Below, in pieces: positions 33,205 through 44,059 of a stretch of 64,000 nt of DNA; the stretch's first letter is position 1, and every line of letters begins with the position of its first letter. Source of the stretch: Homarus americanus (taxonomy: Eukaryota > Arthropoda > Malacostraca > Decapoda > Nephropidae); contig NW_024724309.1 in assembly GCF_018991925.1 (NCBI RefSeq), positions 139,501 through 203,500 of the forward strand, in the 5' to 3' direction. Below the pieces are notes generated by a model. That model was given only the letters and a program-made list of their open reading frames with translations. It was not told where the DNA came from and made no database searches. A program made the translations under genes and the position numbers.

Positions 33205-33742
33205 AAATTATCCTCACCATCACCCTCCCTCACCATCACCCTCCTCATCATCACCCTCCTCACCATCACCCTCCTCACCATCACCCTCCCTCATCATCAC
33301 CCTCCTCACCATCACCATCACCATCACCTCTCCCTCACCATCACCCTCCCTCACCATCACCCTCCCTCATCATCATCCCTCACCATCACCCTCCCTCACC
33401 ATCACTCTCTCCCTCACCATCACCCTCCTCACCATCACCCTCCCTCATCATCACCCTCACCATCACCCTCCCTCATCATCACTCTCCCTCATCACACTCC
33501 CTCACCATCACCCTCCCTCACCATCACCCTCCTCATCATCACTCTCCCACCATCACCTCCCTCACCATCACCTCCCCACTCTCCCTCACCATCCTCTCCC
33601 TCACCACTCACCACCACTCTCCCTCACCATCACACTCCCTCACCATCACTCTCCCTCACCATCACCCTCCTTCACCATCACTCTCCTTCACCATCACCCT
33701 CCCTCACCATCACTCTCCCTCACCATCACTCACCATCGCAAC
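33205..33742. repeat. about 15-bp C/A/T minisatellite (CATCACCCTCCCTCAC)
   Basis: More than thirty units of CATCACCCTCCCTCAC with CTCT, CTCC and TCAT variants. The 208-residue frame is a pure Ser/Pro/Ile/His/Thr/Leu translation of this array. Confidence 0.95.
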
Positions 33743-33879
33743 AGTGATGGGAAAAATAGACCAATTATCTATGCGTTAACGAGCGAATCGATCCATCTAT
33801 GCCTTAACGACCCAATCACGAGCGTCCTAACTACCGGCCCAGCCAGTCTTGAGTGCAGGGGTACCTTATGGCCATTTTC

Positions 33880-34165
33880 TCACCACTAACGATCTAACCA
33901 CCCAACGACTAGACAACCAAACCACTCAATTACCCAACCACTCAACGCCTAGACGACCAAACTACTCAGTTACCCAATCACTGAACTGGACGACCAAACT
34001 ACTCAATTACTCAATCACCCAACGAGTAGACGACCAAACTACTCAATTACTCAATCACCCAACGAGTAGACGATCAAACTACTCAATTACTCAATCACCC
34101 AACGAGTAGACGATCAAACTACTAAATTACTCAATCACTGAACGACTAGACAACCAAACGAATCA
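33880..34165. repeat. 40-bp minisatellite (CAATCACCCAACGAGTAGAC)
   Basis: About seven units. The three central ones (about 33990-34110) are nearly identical and the outer ones are diverged. Confidence 0.92.
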
Positions 34166-34217
34166 ACGACTCAGCCACCTAATGTGAAACTGATTGTTGA
34201 AATGGAGAGTAAGAATG

Positions 34218-34341
34218 AAACAACAGACAGACAGACAGACAGACACACAGACAGACACACAAACAACACAACAGACAACAAAACAAACAACACGACAGAC
34301 AGACAGACAGACAGACAGACACACAAACAACACAACAAACA

Positions 34342-34373
<32 letters not shown>

Positions 34374-34397
34374 CAAACAACACAACACAACAAAACA

Positions 34398-34456
<59 letters not shown>
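34218..34456. repeat. (GACA)n microsatellite with AACA interruptions
   Basis: Blocks of ACAG tetranucleotides separated by ACAAACAACACAAC spacers, then a pure run at 34400-34452. Cysteine/valine/leucine/serine frames on the minus strand are artefacts. Confidence 0.96.
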
Positions 34457-34457
<1 letters not shown>

Positions 34458-34599
34458 CAGCAAAAGTTTAAGACCAACATGAGACCAGAATCACAACAGG
34501 AACCTCAGCCACACTCGTCAAGGTCTATACCACGATTAGTATAGGCTGTTTAACTCATTCTTAATGCTGTCATGGGATAACACCTTAATGCCCCCCACA

Positions 34600-34880
34600 T
34601 GACCTCCCCCCATCCCTCCCTCCCCACCACCACCACCTCCTACTCCCCACCACCACCACCTCCCTCTACCCCACCACCACCACAACCACCTCCTCTACCC
34701 CCCTACCACCTCCCCCTACCACCTCCTCTACCACCTCCTCTCACCTCCTACACCTCCCCCTACCACCTCCTCTCTACCCCTCCCTACACCCCTACCACCT
34801 CTCCTCTACACCTCCTCTACCACTACCTCCTCTACCCCCTACCACCTCCCTCTATCCCCACCACACCCCCCTCCCACCCC
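34600..34880. repeat. C-rich array (CTCTACCACCTCC)
   Basis: Irregular CCACCACCACCTCC and CTACCACCTCCT units. Confidence 0.9.
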
Positions 34881-34979
34881 CTCCTGTGCCCGGCAGATGT
34901 AGCGAATTGATGAGACTTTACGGGAACTTCACTGATGATTACTTAGAGATTCCACTCGCGACTTTGTCCCTTTCTCTGT

Positions 34980-35330
34980 GCGGGGGAGGATGGGGATGGG
35001 GGAGGGTGGGAAGAGGATGGGGGGTGGGAGTAGGATGGCAGGATGGGGATGATGGGGATGGGAAAGGAAAATGGGCCGGTGGAGAGGGTGAGTGTAGGGG
35101 CAAGGAATGGGGAAGAATGTGGGTGGGAAAGGATGGGGTGGGGCAAGGATAGGAGAGGGGAGGATAGGGTGATGAGTTTAGGGAGAGGATGAAGGGTGGA
35201 TGTTGGGGTGGGTAAGGATGGGGGTAGCCAAGAATAGGGAGTGGGATGGAATGGGGATGGGGAAGAATGAGGTTGGGGTAGGATAGGGAGGTGAATGTAG
35301 GGAGAGGATGGGAGGATGGGGGATGGTATG
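34980..35330. repeat. G-rich GGATGGGGATGGGG tract
   Basis: Irregular GGATGGGG-type units with G4 potential on plus. Confidence 0.87.
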
Positions 35331-35547
35331 AAGAATAGTTAATTATTTTCTATATTTCTCTCTCTTTTTACTGTTGAATTAAGAAACCATTTAATTTCCC
35401 ATATAGTAATTAAATGTGAGTGAACGTGTAATGTAAAATGATTATATTTCAGTCAACAGATAATCAGTTCTTAGTAATTGAAATAAAATCATTTTATTAA
35501 TATAGGCCAATAAAATAGCAAATTTCTCATCATACAGTATGTAATAA

Positions 35548-35550
<3 letters not shown>

Positions 35551-35607
<57 letters not shown>
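35551..35607. repeat. (GT)n microsatellite
   Basis: About 28 units, immediately upstream of a retrotransposon fragment. Confidence 0.97.
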
Positions 35608-35608
<1 letters not shown>

Positions 35609-35639
35609 ATAAGACGGTCGTTTATGCACTGGAATCTAG

Positions 35640-36035
35640 GCAGCAGTGTAATCCGATCCTGTCTGTGCGATTGAGGAGCTCCTTCGAGGAGCCACTCTGC
35701 TCACCCCACATGGGGAGGGGGCGAGAAAAGGTGCCCTAAACATAGCATAACATCAAAGCAAAATCAAATTATATGGTCGCTGCATGGAATGTCAGAACCC
35801 CTCTGGATACTATCACAAATGAGGGTCCTGAAAGAAGAACCGCCCTTGTGGCAAAAGAGCTGGCAAGGTAAATCATCGACACAGAGGCCATTAGTGAGGG
35901 TCGACTCACAACAAAGGTCTGGCTATACTTTCTTCTGGAAGGGTAAGCCTGCTGCGTAGATAATTTGGTGTACAAAAAAGTATCGCAAATTCTCTGACAG
36001 ATCGTCAAAGGGACAGCCAATAGAATCACCCATCA
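35640..36035 (+). pseudogene. 5' end of a non-LTR retrotransposon: leader and N-terminal endonuclease domain, decayed
   Basis: The frame from the ATG at 35773 reads MVAAWNVRTPLD then PERRTALVAKELAR before a TAA at 35869-35871. It continues IIDTEAISEGRL, shifts frame near 35925, and resumes as GYTFFWKGKPA before a TAG at 35957. WNVRTL-x-PERRTALVARELARY-x-ID-x-AALSETRL and GYTFFWKGK are hallmarks of the apurinic-like endonuclease at the start of RTE-type endonuclease-reverse transcriptases (often mis-named craniofacial development protein 2-like). The E of the SETR motif is present but its T is G. The leader contains a GCTCC/GGAGC hairpin at 35678-35692. Two stops and a frameshift make it dead. 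The reverse transcriptase part is absent. Confidence 0.75.
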
Positions 36036-36697
36036 CTATACCCAATTAATTATACTTCCAATATTCTACCATATTTTTTGTCACTGCTTCAAGTTTGTAG
36101 TGTTTGAGATACCGTTTTGGCCGACTCTAGCTACTTTTGATAATTTTAATGACAAACATAATGATAAATTATTATGTCATTGTGTAATGTTCCAGAAAGC
36201 GATCGTGTTTTCGTGGTTTCTACAAAAATATTAAGGTTTCTAAAACATATTATTTCTTCAGACCAATACACGTAATTATTTTACCTTCAATTACAATAAT
36301 TTCTACCCCAGTTCCCTAATACATCTACGATTCATGTTTATATTTAACCTCCCAAAATGCCGAAATGTATCGAGGCTTCTGAGAACGCAATAACATTCCC
36401 TTGATGTATGCGGTCATTGTCCATCTCGTTCATGCCAGGCTCAATGTCCTCCATCCGCAGCTCTGTATTGCCTCTGTGGTCTTGTATATACCAGGAACTC
36501 AATACCACCCCCCCCCCCTTTCCATCTCCTTTTAAACTTGCCGCATCTCTCTTGCTGAATTCCTCGACCATAACAGTTTGTTACAGCATCTTCACATCTC
36601 CAACGTTAGTAATGTTCCTTCTCTCTCATTCTCTCGTCTAGCCTCGCAATATGTTCTCCCAGTCTCTCGTCTATCCTCCCAAGAAAAAAGGGAAATG

Positions 36698-36698
<1 letters not shown>
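36036..36698. other. unique DNA, no gene recognised
   Basis: AT-rich to about 36340. From 36344 to 36640 both strands hold open frames of 75-77 codons with no recognised domain. Confidence 0.45.

Positions 36699-36699
<1 letters not shown>

Positions 36700-36748
<49 letters not shown>
36700..36748. repeat. (CT)n microsatellite
   Basis: About 24 units. Confidence 0.97.
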
Positions 36749-36751
<3 letters not shown>

Positions 36752-36944
36752 CTCGCAACATCGCTCTCCTCCTTAACAACATTCACAGCATCGGAAGCTC
36801 TCGTGGAACTGCATTATAAATTCCATAAGCCTCTCCTTCAACAGGCTGGAGGCAAGGTTGTCGGTAAACTTATGGCCGCCGCATTGTTATTGTACCTCTC
36901 TCTCTACACTCTAATATCTCCCGCTGGTCTGTTCGGCCGAGCTT

Positions 36945-37095
36945 TGTATTGTGTTGTGTTGTGTTGTGTGATGGTGTTGCGTGGTGTTGTGTTGGTTTGG
37001 TGTCGTGTTGGTGTTGTGCTGTATTGATGAGGTGAAGGTTTGGTGATGGTGTTGTGTAGGTTAGGTTAGCGTTAGTGTGGTTAGGTTAGGTTAAA
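36945..37095. repeat. GTGTTG-rich tract and short TTAGG blocks
   Basis: TGTTGTGTTGTG-type units at 36948-37025, then short TTAGG groups at about 37056-37066 and 37080-37094. Confidence 0.83.
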
Positions 37096-37224
37096 TAAAC
37101 TGGGATGGATTGCCTTCGGGTGATTCGTCATTACCCATAACGAGGAAATAGACAGAACTGCCACTTCACTCGACCATCTGTTATGTCGTTAGTGTTATTC
37201 ATTACCACGTAAATCAAGCCTTCG

Positions 37225-37525
37225 TAACACATTATGATCAATTAGTCTATCATGTTAATCTATCGTATTAGTCTATCATGTTAATCTGTCGTATTAATAT
37301 ATCACGTTAGTCTATCACGTTAGGCTATTACGTTAGTCTATCGTATTAATGCATTACACTAGTCTATCATGTTGGCTTATCACGTTAGTATATCATGTTG
37401 ACCTATCATGTTAAGGCTATCTGGCATTGTAATCTATCACGTTGGTCTATCACGTTGGTCTATCACATGAGCCTATCTTGCTAAGGGTACCATGCAATAG
37501 TCTATTGTGTTAGTCTATCGTGCAG
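37225..37525. repeat. 13-bp minisatellite (TCTATCACGTTAG)
   Basis: About 20 diverged 13-bp units, TCTATC(A/G)(T/C)GTTA(A/G). Clearest at 37245-37350. Confidence 0.9.
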
Positions 37526-37539
37526 TAGTCAAAATACTC

Positions 37540-37685
37540 ACCATAAACTTAATACACTCATCTCATGTCCTAAGGGTCGCTGGTTCAATCCCGGGGCACC
37601 CAAGCTGTGAGACAACACCTGACTTTACTTTTGGGGAACGTGAAGATGGTCGAGTACAGTGTCTAGCCAGATTGTCTCCCTGGGT
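37540..37685 (+). mobile_element. tRNA-related SINE-like fragment, plus strand
   Basis: Contains GGTCGCTGGTTCAATCCCGG at about 37575-37594, a good B-box/T-arm (GGTTCAATCC). Unrelated body sequence follows to about 37685, directly before a TTAGG block. No full cloverleaf can be drawn upstream, so it is not a functional tRNA. Ends and target duplication are not resolved. Confidence 0.5.
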
Positions 37686-37755
37686 ACTGTAGATTAGTTT
37701 GGGTTAGTTTAGGTTAGGTTAGGTTAGGTTAGTTTAGGTTAGGTTAGGTTAGTAT
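37686..37755 (+). repeat. interstitial TTAGG block
   Basis: TTAGG with TTAGT interruptions, following the SINE-like segment. Confidence 0.92.
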
Positions 37756-37789
37756 TAGTGTTTAAGTCAGGTCTATGGAGTTCGTTTTT

Positions 37790-38092
37790 ACTTCTCATAT
37801 TATACTATTACTCTCTTCTCTAACTGTTTATTTATCCTCCTACTCTTCTTTCACCTTTTTTATTCTATCTCATTCTCTCACTCCTTCTCTCTCCTCCCAT
37901 TTCTTCCCTCTCTCTCTCTCTTTCCTTCCCTCTAACTCTTCTCTCTTTTCTTTTTCCCCTCCTCTTCCTTCTCACCATACACACTCCCTCCCCTCTCCCC
38001 CTAACCTCTCATTCTCACCCTTCCCCTTGTACACCCTCCTCACCCCCTCCTTCACCCTCCTCACTCCCCTCCCTCCTCACCCTCGGCACAGA
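37790..38092. repeat. polypyrimidine-rich tract
   Basis: C/T-rich without fixed period. The plus frame is Ser/Leu/Pro/Phe-rich by composition. Confidence 0.85.
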
Positions 38093-38189
38093 TGGTTGGA
38101 GATCGATGCAAGAATGAGAGGCAGTCGTGCACTTTACTGCCGATCATGAGTAACAGCTGAGGAGACAAATTGCCACAACCAATATTAAC

Positions 38190-38402
38190 CACAAAGAACA
38201 AACACATACGCAACTACTACCCTAAAACAAACACATACGCAACTACTACCCTAAAACAAACACATACGCAACTACTACCCTAAAACAAACACATACGCAA
38301 CTACCCTAAAAGGAATTAACAACAAAAATCACGTAACTACTACCCAAAAACAAACACCCGCACGCGACTACAACCCCAAAACAAACATACGCAACTACTT
38401 AC
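38190..38402. repeat. 29-bp minisatellite (AAACACATACGCAACTACTA)
   Basis: ACACATACG recurs at 38202, 38231, 38260 and 38289 in exact 29-bp register, then the units decay rightwards. Confidence 0.94.
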
Positions 38403-38408
38403 TACCCA

Positions 38409-38447
38409 AGCACACACACACACACACACACACTCTCTCTTGAAACC
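38409..38447. repeat. (AC)n-(TC)n microsatellite
   Basis: About 12 AC units followed by four TC units. Confidence 0.93.
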
Positions 38448-38524
38448 AACACCTCCCCTCTTCAAAAAAACAACAAAAAACAACAACAATAAAAACAACA
38501 ACACCTATACAGTAAGGAATAAAT

Positions 38525-38588
38525 CACTGTATTCTTAATGGTGTTGTATTCTTAATGGTGTTGTATTCTTAATGGTGTTGTATTTTGG
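38525..38588. repeat. 20-bp tandem repeat (TTCTTAATGGTGTTGTA)
   Basis: Three and a half copies. Confidence 0.9.
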
Positions 38589-38826
38589 TTACGGACAAAG
38601 GAGTGTGTTTAATGTAGGTGTTTATTATGGTGCAGAGGGGCCCTGTGGTAGGGATGATTGGAAACGCCTTGGTCTGTAGTTGACCTAATGGCGGCCCGGA
38701 ATGAGTGGGAAATTAATGGGGTAGAAATGCCTTTGTAATCAGAGTTCGTGTTGGGTTTCAATTACTGAATGGAGACAGAGAGAGAGAGAGAGGCAGTGAA
38801 TGGTCTACTGAGTGTCTGTACAGGGC

Positions 38827-38827
<1 letters not shown>

Positions 38828-38858
<31 letters not shown>

Positions 38859-38890
38859 TGTATGTATGTATGTATGTATGTATGTATGTA
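38828..38890. repeat. (TATG)n microsatellite
   Basis: About 15 perfect units. Confidence 0.97.
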
Positions 38891-38899
38891 CTGTTGTGA

Positions 38900-39795
38900 A
38901 ATTTAAACATATAAGAAATAGCTCAACCTGCCTTGCCTTGCCTATGAGTCAGTCAAGAGAATCAAAACAAAGAGGGAAACTACTCGATAACTGCGGCTTT
39001 GAACAATATTTATACCTACAGGCGGCAAACTAACCCCAACAAACACTCATGTGTGTAAAGTGTAAACAGTAACCCCCCCCCCCTCCATAGATACAAAAAT
39101 GCAATGCCAAACAGTAGATAAAAATGATGATTGAGTCGTTTGTGGTGTGTGAGGTCTGTTGTTGGAAGATTGTGACGTTACCCGAACAGATGACTGCCAT
39201 CCACCACAGAGAGAGGAAGGATAGATCCAGGAAGTTGACGCCACATAGAAACTGTTGATAAATGGAGAAAGAATGGGGGTATGTTTGTCATTCGGATGTA
39301 TAAACCTGTGTTCTGAACTGAGGACACTATAACTATCAGAATTATTAAAAAAGAACATGATTGACTTTTGGATGTGCATAATTGTGTCTGCAACAGGATT
39401 ATCAACAATGAGAAACAAAGTGGGTTGAGAATTGGCTACAGCTGTATTAATGAGAGTTTGATCATCCGCCAGGAAGCGTATATAGACTTGTTTGTAAAAA
39501 TTTAACTCGCATTAACGCTGTTAGACAGACAGTCAGGAAGGTCTAGCACCGGGCTGACTGAAGCAGGGAAAATTTGTCTCATTTGACGTATAATCGGTAC
39601 ACACAAGAACGGACCGGGAGGGTGTCCTCAGGTCACGACCAACACCTCCATTAATCTTGTACCGTCGAGGACGCCCAACTCTTGCATGTTCATGAGGAAG
39701 TTGTACCTGGGTCTTTATACCACCCTGTAACAGAAGCACTGAACTAATATCTTTGTACTGTATGGTGTACCAGTAACGTCTTGCCAGTATCACTG
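38900..39795. other. unique DNA, no gene recognised
   Basis: About 900 bases of normal complexity. The minus-strand frame 39047-39418 (123 codons) has no recognised motif. The minus-strand frame 39533-39847 starts inside a MITE arm and is rejected as a gene. Confidence 0.45.
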
Positions 39796-39797
39796 TA

Positions 39798-40013
39798 CAG
39801 TTGCTGAAATATGTTCCTACACCCTCAGTGGTAACCTGTGTCTCCAAATGGCTAACCTATACCGTACGACCGAAAGCAAACCTATACACCAATCACGTCC
39901 CTCGTTACACGACCAATACCCTTTCACTCATAAATAGTGATACTACTACTGCGACGGTGCCGTTTGGAGACACGGGTTACCACAGAGGGTGTGGAAACAT
40001 ATTTCCGCAACTG
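39798..40013. mobile_element. 216-bp TA-flanked MITE, family B
   Basis: Terminal inverted repeats of about 55 bases with roughly six mismatches by eye: left CAGTTGCTGAAATATGTTCC, right (reverse complement) CAGTTGCGGAAATATGTTTC, both continuing to GTGTCTCCAAA. TA flanks it at 39796-39797 and 40014-40015. The interior is about 105 bases, AT-rich and non-coding. The CAGT end after TA again fits Tc1/mariner-type transposition. Its sequence differs from the elements at 21455 and 45747. Confidence 0.78.
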
Positions 40014-40015
40014 TA

Positions 40016-40900
40016 CAACTCTATACCATAAACTTTGTGCCAGACTTCTTAAAGTTCCTCTACCAGCAACACCTTGGCCAGCCACCTCCGCTCCCCTGCT
40101 GGCCACATTCTGCACACACACACACGTCTCCTCGCTGTTCATTCACAAGGAGTCGCTATTGGTTGCTCGACACCAAAACGCCACCCGCCGTCACTGGCAA
40201 TATCCCGTCTTTTCACCGAGCCTCTGGAGCTGGGCACGGGCCAGCGCCTCCCACACGCTCCACGTCTCACAACTCTCCCTGTGATCTTGACAAATTGTTT
40301 TGATCGTATCGCCTGAAAACAGTTTGGCTTTGACTTGCGTTAAGATGAGAGTCACTCTGAGCAAATAAAAATTTTAGTTTATTTTCTGATCCTGTGAGAT
40401 GACGCTTTCCTGCCCGTCAAATGTTTTCCTTGTCTGTGTTTATCCTTAGGATTATTCTGGAGATGTTGGTCGCAGTGTGAGCTGTGTAAATACGTCCTGT
40501 TTGCCTGTATAAACTGCCCAGGGCGGGGCGCCAGAGGACAAACAGTCTCACATGTTGTGTAGGAGGACTCATGAAGCGCCTGTAATGGTCCACAAAGGCA
40601 GGGAGCGAGCGTCACCACACACACAAACACACGTCTGATGTCACCCTGTTTATCGGTTCCTCTTGTGTCTGTTGTATAATCTTATTGCATGACGAAGATG
40701 TTATAGTTAGGTTCCCTTCAATACAATACATTCATTTTTATTTCCCTAATGGCCACCCCAACTAGAGGTGGCCATGCCGAGGGAAGGCCACCATAGCTCC
40801 TGAGAGTCTAATTCGGTCTAAGTCTCAATTATTATCGTTTTTCTTATCTCAATTTTTTGTCTATTGTGTTATCGTCTATTTGAGCAACACACAATGGAGG
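40016..40900. other. unique DNA with a 9-bp-stem hairpin
   Basis: ATGGCCACC (40749-40757) and GGTGGCCAT (40767-40775) form a perfect 9-bp stem with a 9-base loop. No gene recognised. Confidence 0.5.
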
Positions 40901-40933
40901 TTGGGTTGGGTTGGGTTGGGTTGGGTTGGGTTG
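40900..40933 (+). repeat. (TTGGG)n block
   Basis: About six perfect TTGGG pentamers, a G-shifted version of TTAGG and the reverse complement of the CCCAA run at 13643-13729. Confidence 0.95.
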
Positions 40934-41079
40934 GATTATGGTTGAAGATGAGGTTGGGTTTATGAGTTGGGTTGAGGGTGAGTTAGGTTAGGTTGTATTA
41001 CTATAGTGAATTAGTTTACGTTGTCACAATACGCTATCTTATGTCTGGTGAAATGAGGAAACGTTTATTAGCTAGTAGT

Positions 41080-41545
41080 GGTGGTAGTGGTGAAACTGGT
41101 GATAGTGGTGGTAGTGGTGATAGTGGTGGTAGTGGTGATAGTGGTGGTAGTGGTGGTGGTGGGTAGTGGTGCTGGTAGTAATGGTATTGAATGGTGGTGA
41201 TAGTGGTAGTTGTAGAAGGAGTGTGCATCAAGTAACAGTGGTGGTGGGTGGTGATAATGTTGGTAGGCGGTGGTGGCACTATTGGTGATAAGTGGTCGTG
41301 GTGATAGGTGGCAGGTGGTGGGGGTAGTAGTGTTGATAGGGGGTTTGTGGCAGCAGGTGGTCATGGTGATAGGTGGTAGTGGTGGTGGGTGATAGTGGTG
41401 GTAGTGGTGATAGTGGTGGTAGTGGTGATAATGGTGGTAGTGGTGATAGTGATGGTGGGTGATAGTGGTGGTAGTGGTGATAATGGTGGTAGTGGTAATA
41501 GTGATGGTGGGTGATAGTGGTGGTAGTGGTGATAGTGATGGTGGG
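41080..41545. repeat. GTGGTAGTGGTGATA array
   Basis: Imperfect 15-bp units GTGGTAGTGGTGATA. Thr/Ile/Pro/His/Tyr frames on the minus strand are artefacts. Confidence 0.94.
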
Positions 41546-41630
41546 TGCCCTATGACTCAACCATTGCCAGGATGTCACTCACCATTCTATGCTGGGAATG
41601 CCGTCACTCTCCCTCAACTAGATACGTCCG

Positions 41631-42242
41631 TATATACCTGTGGGTGTATATACCTGTGGGTGTATATACCTGTGGGTGTATATACCTGTGGGTGTATATA
41701 CCTGTGGGTGTATATACCTGTGGGTGTATATACCTGTGGGTGTATATACCTGTGGCATATACCTGTGGGTGTATATACCCTGTGGGTGTATATAGCTTCT
41801 GTGGGTGTATATACTTGTGGGTGTATATACTGTGGGTGTATATACTGTGGGTGTATATATTGTGGGTGTATATACTTGTGGGTGTATATACTTAAGTGGG
41901 TGTATATATTTGTGGGTGTATATACTGTGGGTGTATATATACTGTGGGTGTGTATACTGTGGGTGTATATACTATGGGTGTATATACTGTATATACTCTG
42001 TGGGTGTATATATACCTGTGGGTGTATATACCTGTGGGTGTATATAGTCGTGTGGGTGTATATACCTGTGGGTGTATATACCTGTGGGTGTATATACCTG
42101 TGGGTGTATATACCTGTGGGTGTATATACCTGTGGGTGTATATACCTGTGGGTGTATATACCTGTGGGTGTATATACCTGTGGGTGTATATACCTGTGGG
42201 TGTATATACCTGTGGGTGTATATACCTGTGGGTGTATATACC
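41631..42242. repeat. 16-bp minisatellite (CTGTGGGTGTATATAC)
   Basis: About 38 units, perfect from 41631 to 41755 and from 42057 to 42242, with a decayed middle. Because 16 is not a multiple of three, one frame cycles through all three phases and yields a 16-residue peptide repeat. No phase of the plus-strand unit contains a stop, which is why several long overlapping frames appear (up to 280 codons). No flanking exon structure supports translation. Confidence 0.96.
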
Positions 42243-42589
42243 AATGGATGAATACAGAAATTAATGCATTTATGACAAGCTATTTGTCAGCCCTTCCCTG
42301 AGTCCTAGTACGTATGGCGATTAAACCTCCAATAATCTAATTTATATTCAATTATTCCTTATTCTCCTTCGTACTGATCATCACGGTCTTCCCTCTAATC
42401 CACATTCTCTCATTCCCCTTCTTTCTCTTATTCCTTCTTCTCCATTTTCCCCGCCCTTACTCTTCTGTGTGTCATTTATCGGCTTCTTGGTGTGTTTGGG
42501 GTGGTTTTTTCCCAATGGTTATTTGGTTTATAATGACGTTGTTGGTTTAAGTATATTTTGCCTTTACCGTTTAGTTTAGTTTTAGGATT

Positions 42590-42897
42590 AAACTTTTCCT
42601 CTCTGTCTTTTTCCTCTTTCTCCTCTTCTCTTCTCTCTCACCTTCCCTCATCTTCCATCTCCCCACCTACCTCCCTCCCTGCTCCGACTCCTTCATTCCT
42701 CTCCCCACCTCTCTCTCGCTCTCCATCCTCCTTCCGTCCCGACGTCCACCTCCCCACCTCCTTTCTCCCCTCTTATCACCCCTCTCTCTCTCCCACCCCA
42801 CCTCCTCCCCGTTTCCCATTTCCCCCATCCTCCTTCCTCCCCATCTTCCACCTTCCTTCTCCCCCTCCTCCCACCTCTCCCTCTCACCCCACCTCTT
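42590..42897. repeat. polypyrimidine tract
   Basis: C/T-rich, CTCCCCACCTCC-type, no fixed period. Confidence 0.9.
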
Positions 42898-43004
42898 CGT
42901 TATGCTAATCCTCGACCCCTTCCGACCATTTGTTCATTACTCCGTGCTCTGGGGCGGCCATTCATTGTGGTAATAGCATGAATCAAATCTTTTGTTGAAG
43001 GAGG

Positions 43005-43495
43005 TTCCCTATCCCTCCTCCCATCTCCCCACTCCCTGTGCAAATGGGTCTCCCCCGAATTAATTTTCCCCCACTCCCTGTGAAACTGGGCCTCCTCCTC
43101 CTCCTCCCATTTTCCCCACTACCTGTGCAAATGGCCTCCTCCTCCCATTTTCCCCACTACCTGCAAATGGGCCTCCTCCTCCATTCTCCCATTCCCTATG
43201 TAAATGGGCCTCCTCCTCCTTCTCTCCCCCCACTCCCCTATGAAAATGGGCCTCCCCTCCTCCCTCCCTCTCTCCCCACTCCCTGTGAAATGGGCCTCCC
43301 TCCTCCTCCCTCTCCCACTCCCTGTGAAAATGGGCCTCCCCTCCTCCTCCCTTCTCTCCACTCTCTGTGAAAATGGGCCCCCCCTCCTCCCCTCTCCCCA
43401 CTCCCTGTAAACTGGGCCTCCTCCTCCTCTCCCCACTCCCTGTGAAAATGGGCCTCCCCCTCCTCCTCCCTTCTCCCCACTCTCTGTGAAAATCT
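43005..43495. repeat. about 45-bp minisatellite (CCCTGTGAAAATGGGCCTCC)
   Basis: About eleven units of CCCACTCCCTGTGAAAATGG plus a variable CTCCTCCTC run. Overlapping open frames on both strands are shadows. Confidence 0.95.
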
Positions 43496-43499
43496 AATT

Positions 43500-43870
43500 C
43501 TTAACGCTTGGCCACAGACTTAGTGAGTGCGTTACTTTATTAAATCAATTTGGTCCACTTTCCTCTTATTTTATCTCAAGTTCTTTGTTTCGTGTGATAT
43601 TTTTTTTTCACTCGTTGGTAAACCAGGTGACAACACACACTTGGGGGGTCGCCACAATGACCAACCTGGATTAAATTAAACCACTGAGTACCCACCACCT
43701 GCTGCTCCCCTGCCCCGTCCCGCCCCTCAGCTCTGCTCTGCCCCGTCAAACCCCGCTCTGCCTTCGCTACACCAACAGGGAGGGAAGGAGAGAGGCTCGC
43801 TACTGACACCTCTCATTACCTCACCTTCATGTCCAAACACCATCCCTAACTACTCCACTCTCAGTAAACA
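43500..43870. other. ordinary DNA, no gene seen
   Basis: Slightly GC-rich around 43690-43790 with CCCCGTC-type repeats. No coding motif. Confidence 0.5.
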
Positions 43871-43873
43871 ATA

Positions 43874-44006
<133 letters not shown>

Positions 44007-44059
44007 AATTATTCACATCTCTCTCCATACCTTGCTCCTCTTTTTATATTGCTTGTAAT

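Noticed and set aside
33121..33747. 208-codon Ser/Pro/Ile/His/Thr/Leu frame
   Set aside because: Direct translation of the CATCACCCTCCCTCAC array.
34163..34544. Cysteine-rich or Gln/Thr/Asp/Arg-rich proteins
   Set aside because: Frames of the (GACA)n microsatellite on either strand.
36344..36641. Opposed open frames of 75-77 codons
   Set aside because: No recognised motif, both strands open, no splice or promoter context.
39533..40284. Two frames on opposite strands (39847 minus and 39937 plus) that start with nearly the same peptide METQVTTEGVGTYF / METRVTTEGVETYF
   Set aside because: At first sight a divergent pair of homologous genes. The shared start is simply the two arms of the TA-flanked inverted repeat at 39798-40013.
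41631..42242. CRISPR-like regular array (also 55085-55396 and 5683-5892)
   Set aside because: Units are contiguous with no unique spacers, there are no cas genes, and the DNA is eukaryotic.
41459..42301. 280-codon open frame, the longest in the window
   Set aside because: It is almost wholly the 16-bp repeat read through three phases. The flanks are a GTG/GAT array and ordinary DNA with no start context or exon structure.
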